From NCBI GenBank assembly GCA_900766795.1, contig CAAFWX010000047.1, forward strand, positions 1 to 14,880: 14,880 nt of DNA. The letters run 5' to 3'. Within the stretch, counting starts at the first letter, position 1. Each line of letters starts with the position of its first letter. The DNA is from Oscillospiraceae bacterium (GTDB taxonomy: Bacteria; Bacillota_A; Clostridia; Oscillospirales; Ruminococcaceae). The notes beneath the pieces were generated by a model. That model worked only from the letters and a program-made list of their open reading frames with translations. It did not search any database and was not told the origin of the DNA. This document shows positions 1 through 7,800 of this stretch, one piece after another. The translations under genes were made by a program, and so were the position numbers.

Positions 1-422
1 CCTGCAAAGCCGTAACCAAGCAGGGTTGCCTCAAATAAGTAGTAGCCGCCTGCCATGATAATCTCGCCAACCAGAGCGCCTACGGTATAAGCGAGAACGC
101 GGTGTGTGGTTTTCTTGAATAAAGCGTTCGCGATGAGGGCTGCTGCCAGAGCGATAAGTCCCTTGATGACGAATGTACCGGGAACGTACTGCATATAGCC
201 CGCGAGAGCGTCAGCCATTGCCGAGCCGATTGCGCCTGCCGCGAAGCCGTAGTAGGGACCGAGAACGAACGCCGCAACAATTATGAAGCAGTCGCCGAAG
301 TTCACATAGCCGCCAATCGGCGACGGGATTCTGATGAGCATTGTAGCAACGCAGATAAGCGCCGCGAACATTGCTGCCACGCAGATTTTTAAAAGTTTGC
401 TGTCATTGAGTCTTTTGTTCAT
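1..422 (-). CDS. ECF transporter S component (vitamin uptake), 3' end outside the window
   Basis: The 140 visible codons encode a hydrophobic protein beginning MNKRLNDSKLLKICVAAMFA, with alternating membrane segments and the stretch IPSPIGGYVNFGDCFIIVAA at about residues 31-50. It continues into GPYYGFAAGAIGSAMADALAGY. An NFGD loop followed by a Gly/Ala-rich helix is typical of small membrane S components of energy-coupling factor vitamin importers (the HmpT/riboflavin-type ECF families). Such proteins bind the vitamin and share an EcfA-EcfA'-EcfT module encoded elsewhere. The start is fixed by AGGAGAT about 8 bases upstream of the ATG. The gene is downstream of and co-oriented with a MocR/PdxR-type regulator and has its own promoter. 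By inference the substrate is a B6 vitamer, but the sequence alone cannot decide between that and another vitamin. The C-terminus is missing because the window ends. Confidence 0.85.
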   Translation of the reverse strand, partial: MNKRLNDSKLLKICVAAMFAALICVATMLIRIPSPIGGYVNFGDCFIIVAAFVLGPYYGFAAGAIGSAMADALAGYMQYVPGTFVIKGLIALAAALIANALFKKTTHRVLAYTVGALVGEIIMAGGYYLFEATLLGYGFA

Positions 423-447
423 GTTGATATCTCCTTGTCTGTCGTTT

Positions 448-463
448 CATAGCATTTGCTATG
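448..463. promoter_or_regulatory. palindromic candidate operator at the transcription start
   Basis: CATAGCA-TT-TGCTATG is a perfect inverted repeat with 7-bp arms. It sits just downstream of the -10 box and covers the predicted start site, a position where a bound protein would block initiation. The adjacent MocR-type regulator is the obvious candidate ligand. Many MocR proteins prefer direct repeats, however, so the assignment is inference. TGATATCTC also occurs twice, at 425-433 and 486-494, but these copies overlap the ribosome binding site and the -35 box. Confidence 0.45.
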
Positions 464-468
464 TTGTT

Positions 469-496
469 ATTATATCAGATTTTGGTGATATCTCAA
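469..496 (-). promoter_or_regulatory. sigma-A promoter of the ECF S-component gene
   Basis: On the minus strand, TTGAGA (496-491), a 16-bp spacer and TATAAT (474-469) are present. TG one base before the -10 box makes it an extended -10. Transcription should start near 462, about 40 bases before the ATG. The S-component gene therefore need not depend on readthrough from the upstream regulator gene. Confidence 0.75.
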
Positions 497-530
497 TATC
501 CAATTTGATATTATTTTATAAGACCAGATT

Positions 531-1907
531 TTATTGCTTCGCGCTACCGATTTTTTCGAGCGCGGAAATAAGCTTGTCCTCCTGTGCGGCGGCGTAGTGG
601 ACAACAAAGCAGCCTGCGGGCGCCTGCTTCGGGTCAGCGTAATAGTCCGAAATCTTCGTCAGGCGGATTCCGCAATCAGAGCATAGCTGTTCCATCTCCT
701 CAAATGAGCGCTTTGCCTCAATCGTAAAATGCAGCCCCGAAAGCGAGCCGCCGTCATTCACCGTAACTCCGCCGAAGCTTTTCACAAGCTCCAGCACCAT
801 CTCCCTTATCCTGCGATAGTGCTTTTTCAGGCGGCTAACATGCCGCTCGAAATATCCCTCCGAAATAAATCGCGCGAGGGTGTACTGCTCAAACGAGGGT
901 ACCGTGCAGGAATAAAAGCCCATGCGTTCTTCCCAGAGGTCGTAAAGCTGCCGCGGCAGGCACATATAGCTTATTCGTACAGAGGGCGCGATGGTCTGTG
1001 AAAAGGTGTTGATGTAGATAACACGACCCGCCGAGTCGCTTCCGAACATGGTGGGAACGGGCTTTCCGCTCCAGCGGAACTCTCCGTCATAGTCGTCCTC
1101 GATGATAAATCGCCCGCTCTCCTGCTCCGCCCAGCGCATGATTCCGCGCCTGCGCGAAATGGGCATTACAATGCCTGTCGGGTAGTGGTGTGCGGGCGAG
1201 ATGTGCGCAATGCTGACCCCGCTTTGCTCAAGCTGCGAAAGGCTTATCCCCTCGCTGTCAAGACAGATTCGCTCAAAGTGCACCCCGCCGAGGGAATAAA
1301 TCTTCGGAAGCTTCTCGAAGCAGGGGTTTTCAATGCCGTAGCTTTTGTCCCTGCCGAGGAGTTGAATCAGCAGGTTGTATAGATACTCCGTTCCGCTTCC
1401 GACTATAATCTGACGCGGCGGAACATAAAATCCCCTCGCGCGGTAAAGGTAGTCGGAGATAGCGGTGCACAGCTCCTCCGCGCCGCCGTGCCTTACGGGG
1501 CGCAGCAGCGCAGTGCCCTTTTCAAGAATGACCGAGCGCATAAGCCGCGACCAGACCGAGAACGGGAAAACCGAGCTTTCTGCGCTCTCCGAAGCCGGCT
1601 CTCTTTGCGGCTCGATATTATCCTCAGGCTCGGGAACCGGCTTTTCAAGCACCTCGCTCACAGCGTCACCGCTGTAATGGACGAAATATCCGCTGCGCTG
1701 CGCCGCCCTGACATAGCCCTCCGCGATAAGCTGCGAATATGCGTTCTCGACTGTGATTACGCTCACCCCAAGCCGCTCGGAAATCTGCCGCTTTGACGGA
1801 AGCCGCTCACCCTCGACAAGCTTTCCCGAGAGAATGTCGCGCTTTATGTCGTTGTAAAGCTGCTCGTAAAGCGGCACTCCCGATTTTTTGTCGATACTCT
1901 CAAGCAT
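531..1907 (-). CDS. MocR/PdxR-family transcriptional regulator (GntR wHTH fused to aminotransferase-like domain), PLP lysine replaced
   Basis: This 458-residue protein has the MocR architecture. Residues about 10-78 form a GntR winged helix (VPLYEQLYNDIKRDILSGKL, LPSKRQISERLGVSVITVENAY, GYVRAAQRSGYFV). A Pro/Glu/Ser-rich linker spans about 85-112. A fold-type-I aminotransferase-like domain follows to the end. The cofactor-site motifs AHHYPTG (239-245), EDDYDGEF (270-277) and APSVRISY (307-314) are present. The position that normally carries the Schiff-base lysine (TFSK in the family) reads TFSQ, so residue 304 is Gln, encoded by CAG at 998-996. Relatives such as GabR and PdxR sense PLP and control B6 or amine metabolism. 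Here PLP could bind only non-covalently, or another ligand is used. GGAGG 8 bases before the ATG lies inside the end of the upstream radical SAM gene, so translation is probably coupled. The next gene downstream is an ECF S component, its likely target. Confidence 0.9.
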   Translation of the reverse strand: MLESIDKKSGVPLYEQLYNDIKRDILSGKLVEGERLPSKRQISERLGVSVITVENAYSQLIAEGYVRAAQRSGYFVHYSGDAVSEVLEKPVPEPEDNIEPQREPASESAESSVFPFSVWSRLMRSVILEKGTALLRPVRHGGAEELCTAISDYLYRARGFYVPPRQIIVGSGTEYLYNLLIQLLGRDKSYGIENPCFEKLPKIYSLGGVHFERICLDSEGISLSQLEQSGVSIAHISPAHHYPTGIVMPISRRRGIMRWAEQESGRFIIEDDYDGEFRWSGKPVPTMFGSDSAGRVIYINTFSQTIAPSVRISYMCLPRQLYDLWEERMGFYSCTVPSFEQYTLARFISEGYFERHVSRLKKHYRRIREMVLELVKSFGGVTVNDGGSLSGLHFTIEAKRSFEEMEQLCSDCGIRLTKISDYYADPKQAPAGCFVVHYAAAQEDKLISALEKIGSAKQ

Positions 1908-1910
1908 AGC

Positions 1911-2840
1911 CTAGTCCTCCGAAAAAAGCTTTCCCTGCCATGTGTCAAGCTCGCGCTGACGCTTGTCGATTCCGCCGAGCACGGAAATCTTGTCTGCGCT
2001 CCAAAGCGGAGCGATAAGCTTTGTCTTGTCGCCGTCGCCTGTCACGCGCTCAATCACCGTTTGCGCGGGAAGCAGCTCAAGCTGCCGCACAACGATATCA
2101 ATGTATTCGTCCCTTTCAAGCGGGCGATATTCGCCGCGCTCATACATTCGATGAAGCGCCGTGCCCTTTATCACATGCAGAAGATGGATTTTCACCCCAT
2201 CGGGGTGAAGTTTCCCCAGAATCCGCGCGGTGTTCAGCATGTCCTCCGCGCTCTCCCCGGGCAGCCCGTCAATGATGTGCACGCACACCCGAAGCCCGTG
2301 ATTTTTCAGCAGCCGATAGCCCTCGACAAACTCCTCAAAGCTGTGGCAGCGGTTCATGCGCTGCGCCGAGGCGTTGTCCGCCGTCTGCAAGCCAAGCTCC
2401 ACCGTCACAGGCACGGGAAGCGAGCCTAGAAGCCGCGCTTTTTCCTCGTCAATACAGTCCGCGCGGGTGGCGACAGAAATCGCCGCCGCGCCCCACTCCA
2501 CCGCTTCGCCGTACAGCTCTGCAAGCCGTTCAACGGGCGCATAGGTGTTGGAGTGCGCCTGAAAATAGGCGAGGATTTTCGCGTTCGGGTCTTTCCTGCG
2601 GATTCGCTCGGCTTCGCGGGAAAGCTGCTCGGAAACCGACAGTGCGCTGTCCTCGGTGAAGTAGCCGCTTCCGCCGTCGCAGAAAACGCAGCCGCCGCGC
2701 CCGCGCGTGCCGTCAATATTCGGGCAGGTGAACCCTGCATCAATCGAAGCCTTGTATACACGGCAGCCGTAAACGCGCTTGTTGTGATAGCAGAGCGTGT
2801 GATAGCGCTTGTTGTCCTCCGAAAACGGGAATACTCCCAT
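1911..2840 (-). CDS. radical SAM protein, TIGR01212 (YhcC/YtqA) family
   Basis: This 309-residue protein starts with SEDNKRYHTLCYHNKRVYG and has the cluster motif at Cys39, Cys51 and Cys54 (FTCPNIDGTRGRGGCVFC). This C-X11-C-X2-C variant is typical of the TIGR01212 group rather than the usual CX3CX2C. A [4Fe-4S] cluster bound there would cleave S-adenosylmethionine to start radical chemistry. Further motifs are ELGLQTADN at about 150 and HIIDGLPGES at about 189, both family-like. The family is widespread, and I assign no substrate; a role in tRNA modification has been discussed for relatives, but the sequence here does not show it. A GAGGGGAAG ribosome binding site lies in the last codons of tilS, with only 4 bases between the genes. 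It also overlaps functionally with mocR, whose ribosome binding site lies in its own 3' end. Confidence 0.88.
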   Translation of the reverse strand: MGVFPFSEDNKRYHTLCYHNKRVYGCRVYKASIDAGFTCPNIDGTRGRGGCVFCDGGSGYFTEDSALSVSEQLSREAERIRRKDPNAKILAYFQAHSNTYAPVERLAELYGEAVEWGAAAISVATRADCIDEEKARLLGSLPVPVTVELGLQTADNASAQRMNRCHSFEEFVEGYRLLKNHGLRVCVHIIDGLPGESAEDMLNTARILGKLHPDGVKIHLLHVIKGTALHRMYERGEYRPLERDEYIDIVVRQLELLPAQTVIERVTGDGDKTKLIAPLWSADKISVLGGIDKRQRELDTWQGKLFSED

Positions 2841-2844
2841 CCGT

Positions 2845-3834
2845 TCACTTCCCCTCGTGCTTTTTGTAGTGCTGCTCTATTATCTCAACGAAGCACACTC
2901 CCTTGCGGATGGTGAAAAACCTGTCGCGGCAAGGGTTAAACCGTGCAGAGCGGCGGGTCAGCAGCTCTAGCGCAGTGTTAATCCGCAGAGCGCTAGGCTC
3001 AATTCCTCCGTCGGACAGAATACGCTTTACGGCGCGGCTTTTGATGGGCAGCGGCAGCTCCGACAGCTTTTTTGCGTCATAGCCGCGCCCCGTGCGCAGC
3101 GCCTCCAGCGCCTGCTCTGCCTGCTGCTCGAGGTAGTCACTGTCGCTGCGAAGATTACGCTCCATGCGGGTCATACATGACGAAAGCGCCCCGTTTATCC
3201 TGCGCATTTCGGGAAGTATGACGTGGCGGATTCTGTTTCGGGTGTAGTCGTCGGACAGGTTTGTGCTGTCGGTGACGTAGTCTTGTCCGCAGACTTTGAG
3301 GTAATCCTCCACCTGCTCGCGGGTGCAGAATATCAGCGGACGAATAATCCTGCCCCTTACAGGCGGAACACCGCACAGCCCCTTAAGCCCCGTTCCGCGG
3401 ATAAGATTAAGCAGCACGGTTTCGGCGCAGTCGTCCGCGTTATGCGCGGTTGCAAGTCGGGCATTTTCGCCCAATTCTCCGAGCACGCGCTCAAAAAAAT
3501 CATACCGCGCTCTGCGTGCGCACTCCTCAAGGCTCTCGTGCTTTTGCTGAATGGAGCGCACGTCAATGCTCGCTGTGCGCAGCTCCACTCCCAAACGCCC
3601 GCACAAACGCTCGCAGAAGCGCATGTCGCTGTCGCTCTCCGCGCCGCGGAGATTGTGGTTGACATGGGCTGCGGTGAGCGAAAAGCCCAGCTCCCCGGAA
3701 AGCTCTTTTAATGCCAGCAACAGCGAAACGCTGTCCGCCCCGCCCGAAAGAGCGACAGCGACAGCGTCCGCGTCATTAAGCATATTGTATTCGGTTATTG
3801 CCTGTCTAATCCTATCAAGAAAATCTGTTGTCAT
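2845..3834 (-). CDS. tilS: tRNA(Ile)-lysidine synthase
   Basis: TilS converts cytidine 34 of the tRNA-Ile CAU anticodon to lysidine using ATP and lysine, so that the tRNA reads AUA and accepts isoleucine. The N-type ATP pyrophosphatase loop SGGADS is at residues 30-35. HVNHNLRGAESDSD (about 57-70), TAHNADDCAETVLLNLIRGTG and RPLI follow, then DSTN and TRNRIRH.ILP. All the catalytic-domain signatures are intact. At 329 residues the protein stops after the middle helical domain and lacks the C-terminal domain of ~430-460 residue homologues. Short forms such as the Aquifex enzyme are known, so it is probably functional. AAAGGAT precedes the ATG at suitable spacing, and 12 bases separate it from the dnaB stop. 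Confidence 0.95.
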   Translation of the reverse strand: MTTDFLDRIRQAITEYNMLNDADAVAVALSGGADSVSLLLALKELSGELGFSLTAAHVNHNLRGAESDSDMRFCERLCGRLGVELRTASIDVRSIQQKHESLEECARRARYDFFERVLGELGENARLATAHNADDCAETVLLNLIRGTGLKGLCGVPPVRGRIIRPLIFCTREQVEDYLKVCGQDYVTDSTNLSDDYTRNRIRHVILPEMRRINGALSSCMTRMERNLRSDSDYLEQQAEQALEALRTGRGYDAKKLSELPLPIKSRAVKRILSDGGIEPSALRINTALELLTRRSARFNPCRDRFFTIRKGVCFVEIIEQHYKKHEGK

Positions 3835-3846
3835 GACAATATCCTT

Positions 3847-5211
3847 TTACTGGTTGGTTATCTTGACCTCGACATTTGAGAACTTCGTAAACTCGCCGTT
3901 CCAGCCGAGGTATGCCGTTCCCTGCTCGCCGTGGCGATTCTTCGCAACAATGCACTCGCTGACGTTCGGGTTCGGGTCGTCCTTTTTGTAGTAGGCGTTG
4001 CGATAAAGGAACAGAACTATATCCGCGTCCTGCTCAATAGAACCCGAATCACGCAGGTCGCTCAGCAGCGGGCGCTTGTCCTCGCGCTGCTCGGGTCCTC
4101 GCGCAAGCTGCGACAGCGCGATAACCGGCACATTCAGCTCCTTGGCAAGTATCTTCAGGTTTCGTGTGATTTCCGACACCTCATTCACTCGGTTGCCGTT
4201 GTAGTTCTTCACTGAGGACATAAGCTGGAGGTAGTCGATGATTACAACGCCAAGGTTCTTTATGCGGCGCAGCTTTGATTTTATCTGCGAAACATTTGTT
4301 CCGGGCGTGTCGTCAAGATAGATGGGAAGCTGCACCAGAGTTTCGGCGCTCACCATGACGTCATTCCATTTGCCGGGGTCGATTTTGCCTGTTTTCATTG
4401 ATTCGCTTGAAAGCAGCGCCTCGCTTGACAGGATTCTCGACACAAGCTGCTCCTTGGACATCTCAAGGCTGAACACGCACACCGCCTTGTCGCGGTGGCG
4501 CTTCGCGGTGTTTACGGCAATGTTCATCGCAAAGGACGTCTTTCCCATACCGGGGCGCGCCGCGAGGATAATAAGGTCGGACGGGTTCAGACCGAAAATC
4601 TTTCTGTCAAGCTCGGTGAAGCCCGTTGTCTGTCCTGTCATAACAGGCTGCCCGCCGTTCACCGCCGCAGACTGCGCAAGCTCATTCAGCGACTTCAGCT
4701 GGTCGTATACGACTCCGCTTATGTGGGTGAGCGACTTGTTCTCCTCGCCTCCGCGAATGTCAAAAATCTTCTGCTCGGCAAGGTCAACCAAAGCGTTTAC
4801 GTCCTCTGCGCCCTCGTTTGCAGAATCCATGATTTCCTTTGCCGCAAGAATCAGGCTTCGGAGAATATACTTGTCATGGACTATCTCCGCATATTTCTCG
4901 ATGGAGGACACACTCGGCGTTGCCTCGACAAGATTTCCAAGATACTGCTTTGCGTCCTCGGTCTTTTCAAACAGCGCCTGACGCATCACAACATCAAGCA
5001 CCGTGACAATATCAATCGTCTGGCTGCTCATGTTCATCTGCACCATGGCAGTGTATATGCCGCGGTTCAGTTCCACATAAAAGTGCTCGGGATGAAGCGT
5101 GCCGATAACATCGGTTATCACATTTCCGTCAAGCAGAATAGCGCCGAGAATGGATTGCTCCGCGTCAAGGCTGAAAGGCAGATTGATACCCGAAAGCTCA
5201 TATCCCGCCAT
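3847..5211 (-). CDS. dnaB: replicative DNA helicase DnaB
   Basis: This is the hexameric 5'-3' helicase that unwinds DNA at the replication fork and recruits primase. The 454 residues match the usual family length. The N-terminal primase-interacting domain (LPFSLDAEQSILGAILLD, about 11-28) runs to about 115, a linker to about 180, and the RecA-like motor follows. The Walker A motif is ARPGMGKTSF (218-227, Lys224), the catalytic-type Glu is in FSLEMS (250), the Walker B is IIDYLQLM (324-331), and REDKRPLLSDLRDSGSIEQDAD is the conserved C-terminal signature. GGAGGA lies 5 bases before the ATG, inside the end of rplI, with 1 base between the genes, so translation is probably coupled. The order gdpP-rplI-dnaB is a classic Firmicute arrangement. 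Confidence 0.98.
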   Translation of the reverse strand: MAGYELSGINLPFSLDAEQSILGAILLDGNVITDVIGTLHPEHFYVELNRGIYTAMVQMNMSSQTIDIVTVLDVVMRQALFEKTEDAKQYLGNLVEATPSVSSIEKYAEIVHDKYILRSLILAAKEIMDSANEGAEDVNALVDLAEQKIFDIRGGEENKSLTHISGVVYDQLKSLNELAQSAAVNGGQPVMTGQTTGFTELDRKIFGLNPSDLIILAARPGMGKTSFAMNIAVNTAKRHRDKAVCVFSLEMSKEQLVSRILSSEALLSSESMKTGKIDPGKWNDVMVSAETLVQLPIYLDDTPGTNVSQIKSKLRRIKNLGVVIIDYLQLMSSVKNYNGNRVNEVSEITRNLKILAKELNVPVIALSQLARGPEQREDKRPLLSDLRDSGSIEQDADIVLFLYRNAYYKKDDPNPNVSECIVAKNRHGEQGTAYLGWNGEFTKFSNVEVKITNQ

Positions 5212-5212
5212 C

Positions 5213-5659
5213 TTATTCCTCCGTTACTTCAACGGTGAACTTTGCGACAACGCCCGCGTACAGCCTTGCCTCTGCGGCGAAAGTGCCGAAACCCTCTATC
5301 TTCATTGCAATGCTGATTTTCTTCTTGTCAACGTCGCAGCCGAGCGTCTGCTTGATGGCAGCGGAAACCTCCTTTGAGGTCACTGTGCCGAACAGTCTGC
5401 CGTTCTGACCTGCCTTTGCCTTAACGGGAATGGTCTTTCCGTCAAGCTTTGCGGCGATGTCCTTTGCGTTCTGGGTGTCTACGTCAATCTTGTGCTGTGC
5501 GTGGTCTTTCTGACCCTGAAGCAGATTAAGATTCTGGGGAGTGGCTTCCTGTGCAAGTCCCTTTTTGATAAGGCAGTTTCTTGCATATCCGTCCTTGACT
5601 TCCTTTATCTCACCCTTCTTGCCTGTGCCTGCAACGTCTGCCAATAATATTACCTTCAT
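5213..5659 (-). CDS. rplI: 50S ribosomal protein L9
   Basis: L9 binds 23S rRNA near the L1 stalk with two globular domains joined by a long helix, and it supports reading-frame maintenance. This 148-residue protein is of standard length. The N-terminal domain has [20 protein letters not shown] and [14 protein letters not shown] charged connecting helix covers about residues 41-75. The C-terminal domain has [20 protein letters not shown] and runs to [15 protein letters not shown] strong AAGGAGG ribosome binding site precedes the ATG after a 26-base gap from gdpP. It sits between gdpP and dnaB, as in many Firmicutes. Confidence 0.98.
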   Translation of the reverse strand: MKVILLADVAGTGKKGEIKEVKDGYARNCLIKKGLAQEATPQNLNLLQGQKDHAQHKIDVDTQNAKDIAAKLDGKTIPVKAKAGQNGRLFGTVTSKEVSAAIKQTLGCDVDKKKISIAMKIEGFGTFAAEARLYAGVVAKFTVEVTEE

Positions 5660-5685
5660 AATGTTGTCCTCCTTAAATGTAAGTG

Positions 5686-7779
5686 TTATTCCTCTCCCTT
5701 TTTCTCCTGTGACGGAGCGGGAGCGAAGTATTCGTCAATTGCCGCCTTGAGCTTTTCAATGGCTTCCTCCATGCTAATGCCGTAAAGCTGCGCACCCGCC
5801 ATGGACTGGTGCCCGCCGCCGTCATCCTTTCGGTTGCCAAGGCTCTCCATGATGACCTGAACGTTGACCTTTCCGAGCGAACGCGCGCTGAAGCTCCAGC
5901 CGTTCTCTATGGGGTAAACCGTAAAGGACGCGTCAACATTCTTGATATACAGCATTTCATCTGCCGCCTGTGAGCAAACAACGCGGATTCCCGAGAAGCT
6001 TTCGGTAACAACCGAAATGGCACATTGGCCGTGATAAATCTCCGCAGCGGAGATGATTTCCGCGCGGCGTGTTTTGCTTTCAATGGTGGTATCGAACAGC
6101 TTCTTGACCGAGATGGTGTCCGCGCCGAGCTTCTTAAGATAAGCCGCCGCCTCAAAGGTAGACACGCCCGCGCGCATTACAAAGTCCTTTGTGTCCAGCA
6201 TAATGCCGGCAAGCAGCGCCTCCGCCTCCAGCGCATTAAGCAGCGGGTCAGCCGAGAAATACTGCACAAGTTCCGTCACAATCTCCGCAGCGGAGGAAGC
6301 GTTGCTCTCCTGAATTTTCACCGCGCAGTCCGCGATTGCGCCCGCGCTCAGGCGATGATGGTCAATTATGATGAGCCTGTCCTTGCGGCACATATCCATC
6401 AGGTCGGAATCCTCAAGTTTCTTTACGATGTGCGTATCAACAATGATGAGCACCGACTTCGGGGAGATATAGCGCTCCGCTTCCTCCGGCTCCATCACAA
6501 CAGGGTCGGTGTAGTCCGCAAAGCGGTCGAACAGCACCTTCGCGTTGGTCTTGCGCTCGTCCTTGACGCGCGCCACGGTGTAGGCGGGGATTCCCAGACG
6601 GCGAATCGCGCAGGTAAGTCCTATGGCGCTTCCCGCCGAATCAAAGTCGCCGTAGCTGTGTCCCATTATGTACACAGTGTCGGCGGTGCTTATAAGGTTC
6701 TTGATGTTCTCTGCGGCAAGGCGAATCTTAACCTTTCCGGTTCTTTCCTTTCCGGGGGAAATTGCGCCGAAGGAGTTGAAGCCGTTGGCGGTCTTGACAA
6801 GCGCCTGGTCGCCGCCGCGCTCGAGCGCCTTGACGAGCATTTCCTCCGCAAACCGCTCGCTCTCCGCAAGTGTTTCGGCGGTTTCGCCGACGCCGATTGA
6901 CAGCGTAACCACCGCCCTGTCACGGACGATGATTTCGTGCGCCTTGTTGATTATGGACATCTTCTCCGAAATCATCTCACGGAGATATTTCTTCTCCACG
7001 ACGATGAGAAACTTGTCCACCGAAACCTTTCTCAGAACAGCTTTCTTTTCCGCAAAATAGTCCTCAATGAGCCTGTCAACCTGAATGGTGACATTAGCGC
7101 GCTCGCTTTCCTTTGCGCCCGAAAGCAGCTCCTCATAGTTATCAACCAGCAGCACCATAACCACGGGCTTGGAGTTCTCATAGGTTTCGTTAAGCTGATG
7201 ATAGTCGGTGATGTCGCGGAAAATAAGCATTGTGATGCAGTCAGGGTTATCCGCTTCGTTCGTTTTCTGGGACACGATTTCAAGAAGCGGACGTCTGCCG
7301 CCTCTGCCTGTGCGCTCTGCGGGAACAAACTCGTGGCGGTCGGAATAAAGCCTGTACCACCTGTCCTCATACTGGATGATTCTGCCCTCAGAGCCGAACA
7401 GCTCAAGCGGCTCTGTCGTCACAACGTCAATGGAGCTTTCGTCCGCTGTCGGGACGTAAAACATCTCATCGAAACATTCATTGCTCCAGATTATGCAGCG
7501 GTTGTTGTCAACCACCGCAACGGGCAGCGGAAAGCTAATCAGCGACATGCTGTCCGAGCCGCGAATCTCCTCCGAAATCTGCTGAAAATACCAATCCTCG
7601 CTCTGGCGAATCTGGATAAGCTTTCCCACGGCAAGCCCAGACGCTACCAGCAACAGCGGAAACGTCACCCAGAAAACCATCGTATTGTATCGGTACATAT
7701 AAATATCCAGCGAAATCAGCAGGACAACCATAGCCGAAACCGCCAGCAGCAAAGCGCTGCTCTTGTAAAGGTTCTTCAA
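5686..7779 (-). CDS. gdpP: cyclic-di-AMP phosphodiesterase GdpP (DHH/DHHA1, degenerate GGDEF)
   Basis: GdpP hydrolyses c-di-AMP to pApA at the membrane and so affects osmolyte transport and cell-wall homeostasis. The 697 residues show two N-terminal membrane helices (about 8-27 and 34-54), a PAS-like region (about 75-195) and a degenerate GGDEF domain whose signature reads SVDKF (253-257). The DHH-DHHA1 catalytic region starts near 355. Metal-ligand motifs are intact: [10 protein letters not shown] (His374, Asp378, Asp380), VDTH (Asp448), IDHH (472-475), LDTKDF (Asp529) and GGGH (654-657). The start is TTG, chosen because GGAGG lies 8 bases upstream and the frame opens with the membrane helix. 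An ATG 5 bases upstream lies in another frame and stops after two codons. The gap to rnj is 21 bases. Confidence 0.95.
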   Translation of the reverse strand: MKNLYKSSALLLAVSAMVVLLISLDIYMYRYNTMVFWVTFPLLLVASGLAVGKLIQIRQSEDWYFQQISEEIRGSDSMSLISFPLPVAVVDNNRCIIWSNECFDEMFYVPTADESSIDVVTTEPLELFGSEGRIIQYEDRWYRLYSDRHEFVPAERTGRGGRRPLLEIVSQKTNEADNPDCITMLIFRDITDYHQLNETYENSKPVVMVLLVDNYEELLSGAKESERANVTIQVDRLIEDYFAEKKAVLRKVSVDKFLIVVEKKYLREMISEKMSIINKAHEIIVRDRAVVTLSIGVGETAETLAESERFAEEMLVKALERGGDQALVKTANGFNSFGAISPGKERTGKVKIRLAAENIKNLISTADTVYIMGHSYGDFDSAGSAIGLTCAIRRLGIPAYTVARVKDERKTNAKVLFDRFADYTDPVVMEPEEAERYISPKSVLIIVDTHIVKKLEDSDLMDMCRKDRLIIIDHHRLSAGAIADCAVKIQESNASSAAEIVTELVQYFSADPLLNALEAEALLAGIMLDTKDFVMRAGVSTFEAAAYLKKLGADTISVKKLFDTTIESKTRRAEIISAAEIYHGQCAISVVTESFSGIRVVCSQAADEMLYIKNVDASFTVYPIENGWSFSARSLGKVNVQVIMESLGNRKDDGGGHQSMAGAQLYGISMEEAIEKLKAAIDEYFAPAPSQEKKGEE

Positions 7780-7800
7780 CTCATGAGCCTCCGTTCGTGA

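Noticed and set aside
2426..2848. 140-codon minus-strand frame starting at GTG inside the radical SAM gene
   Set aside because: It uses the same ribosome binding site region but gives Arg/Thr/Ala-rich shadow sequence in another frame, while the 309-residue radical SAM frame is fully family-like.
6037..6295. Repeated TCTCCGCAGCGGAG palindromes inside gdpP
   Set aside because: Both copies encode Ser-Ala-Ala-Glu segments of the protein in a codon-biased gene. Coding constraint explains them.
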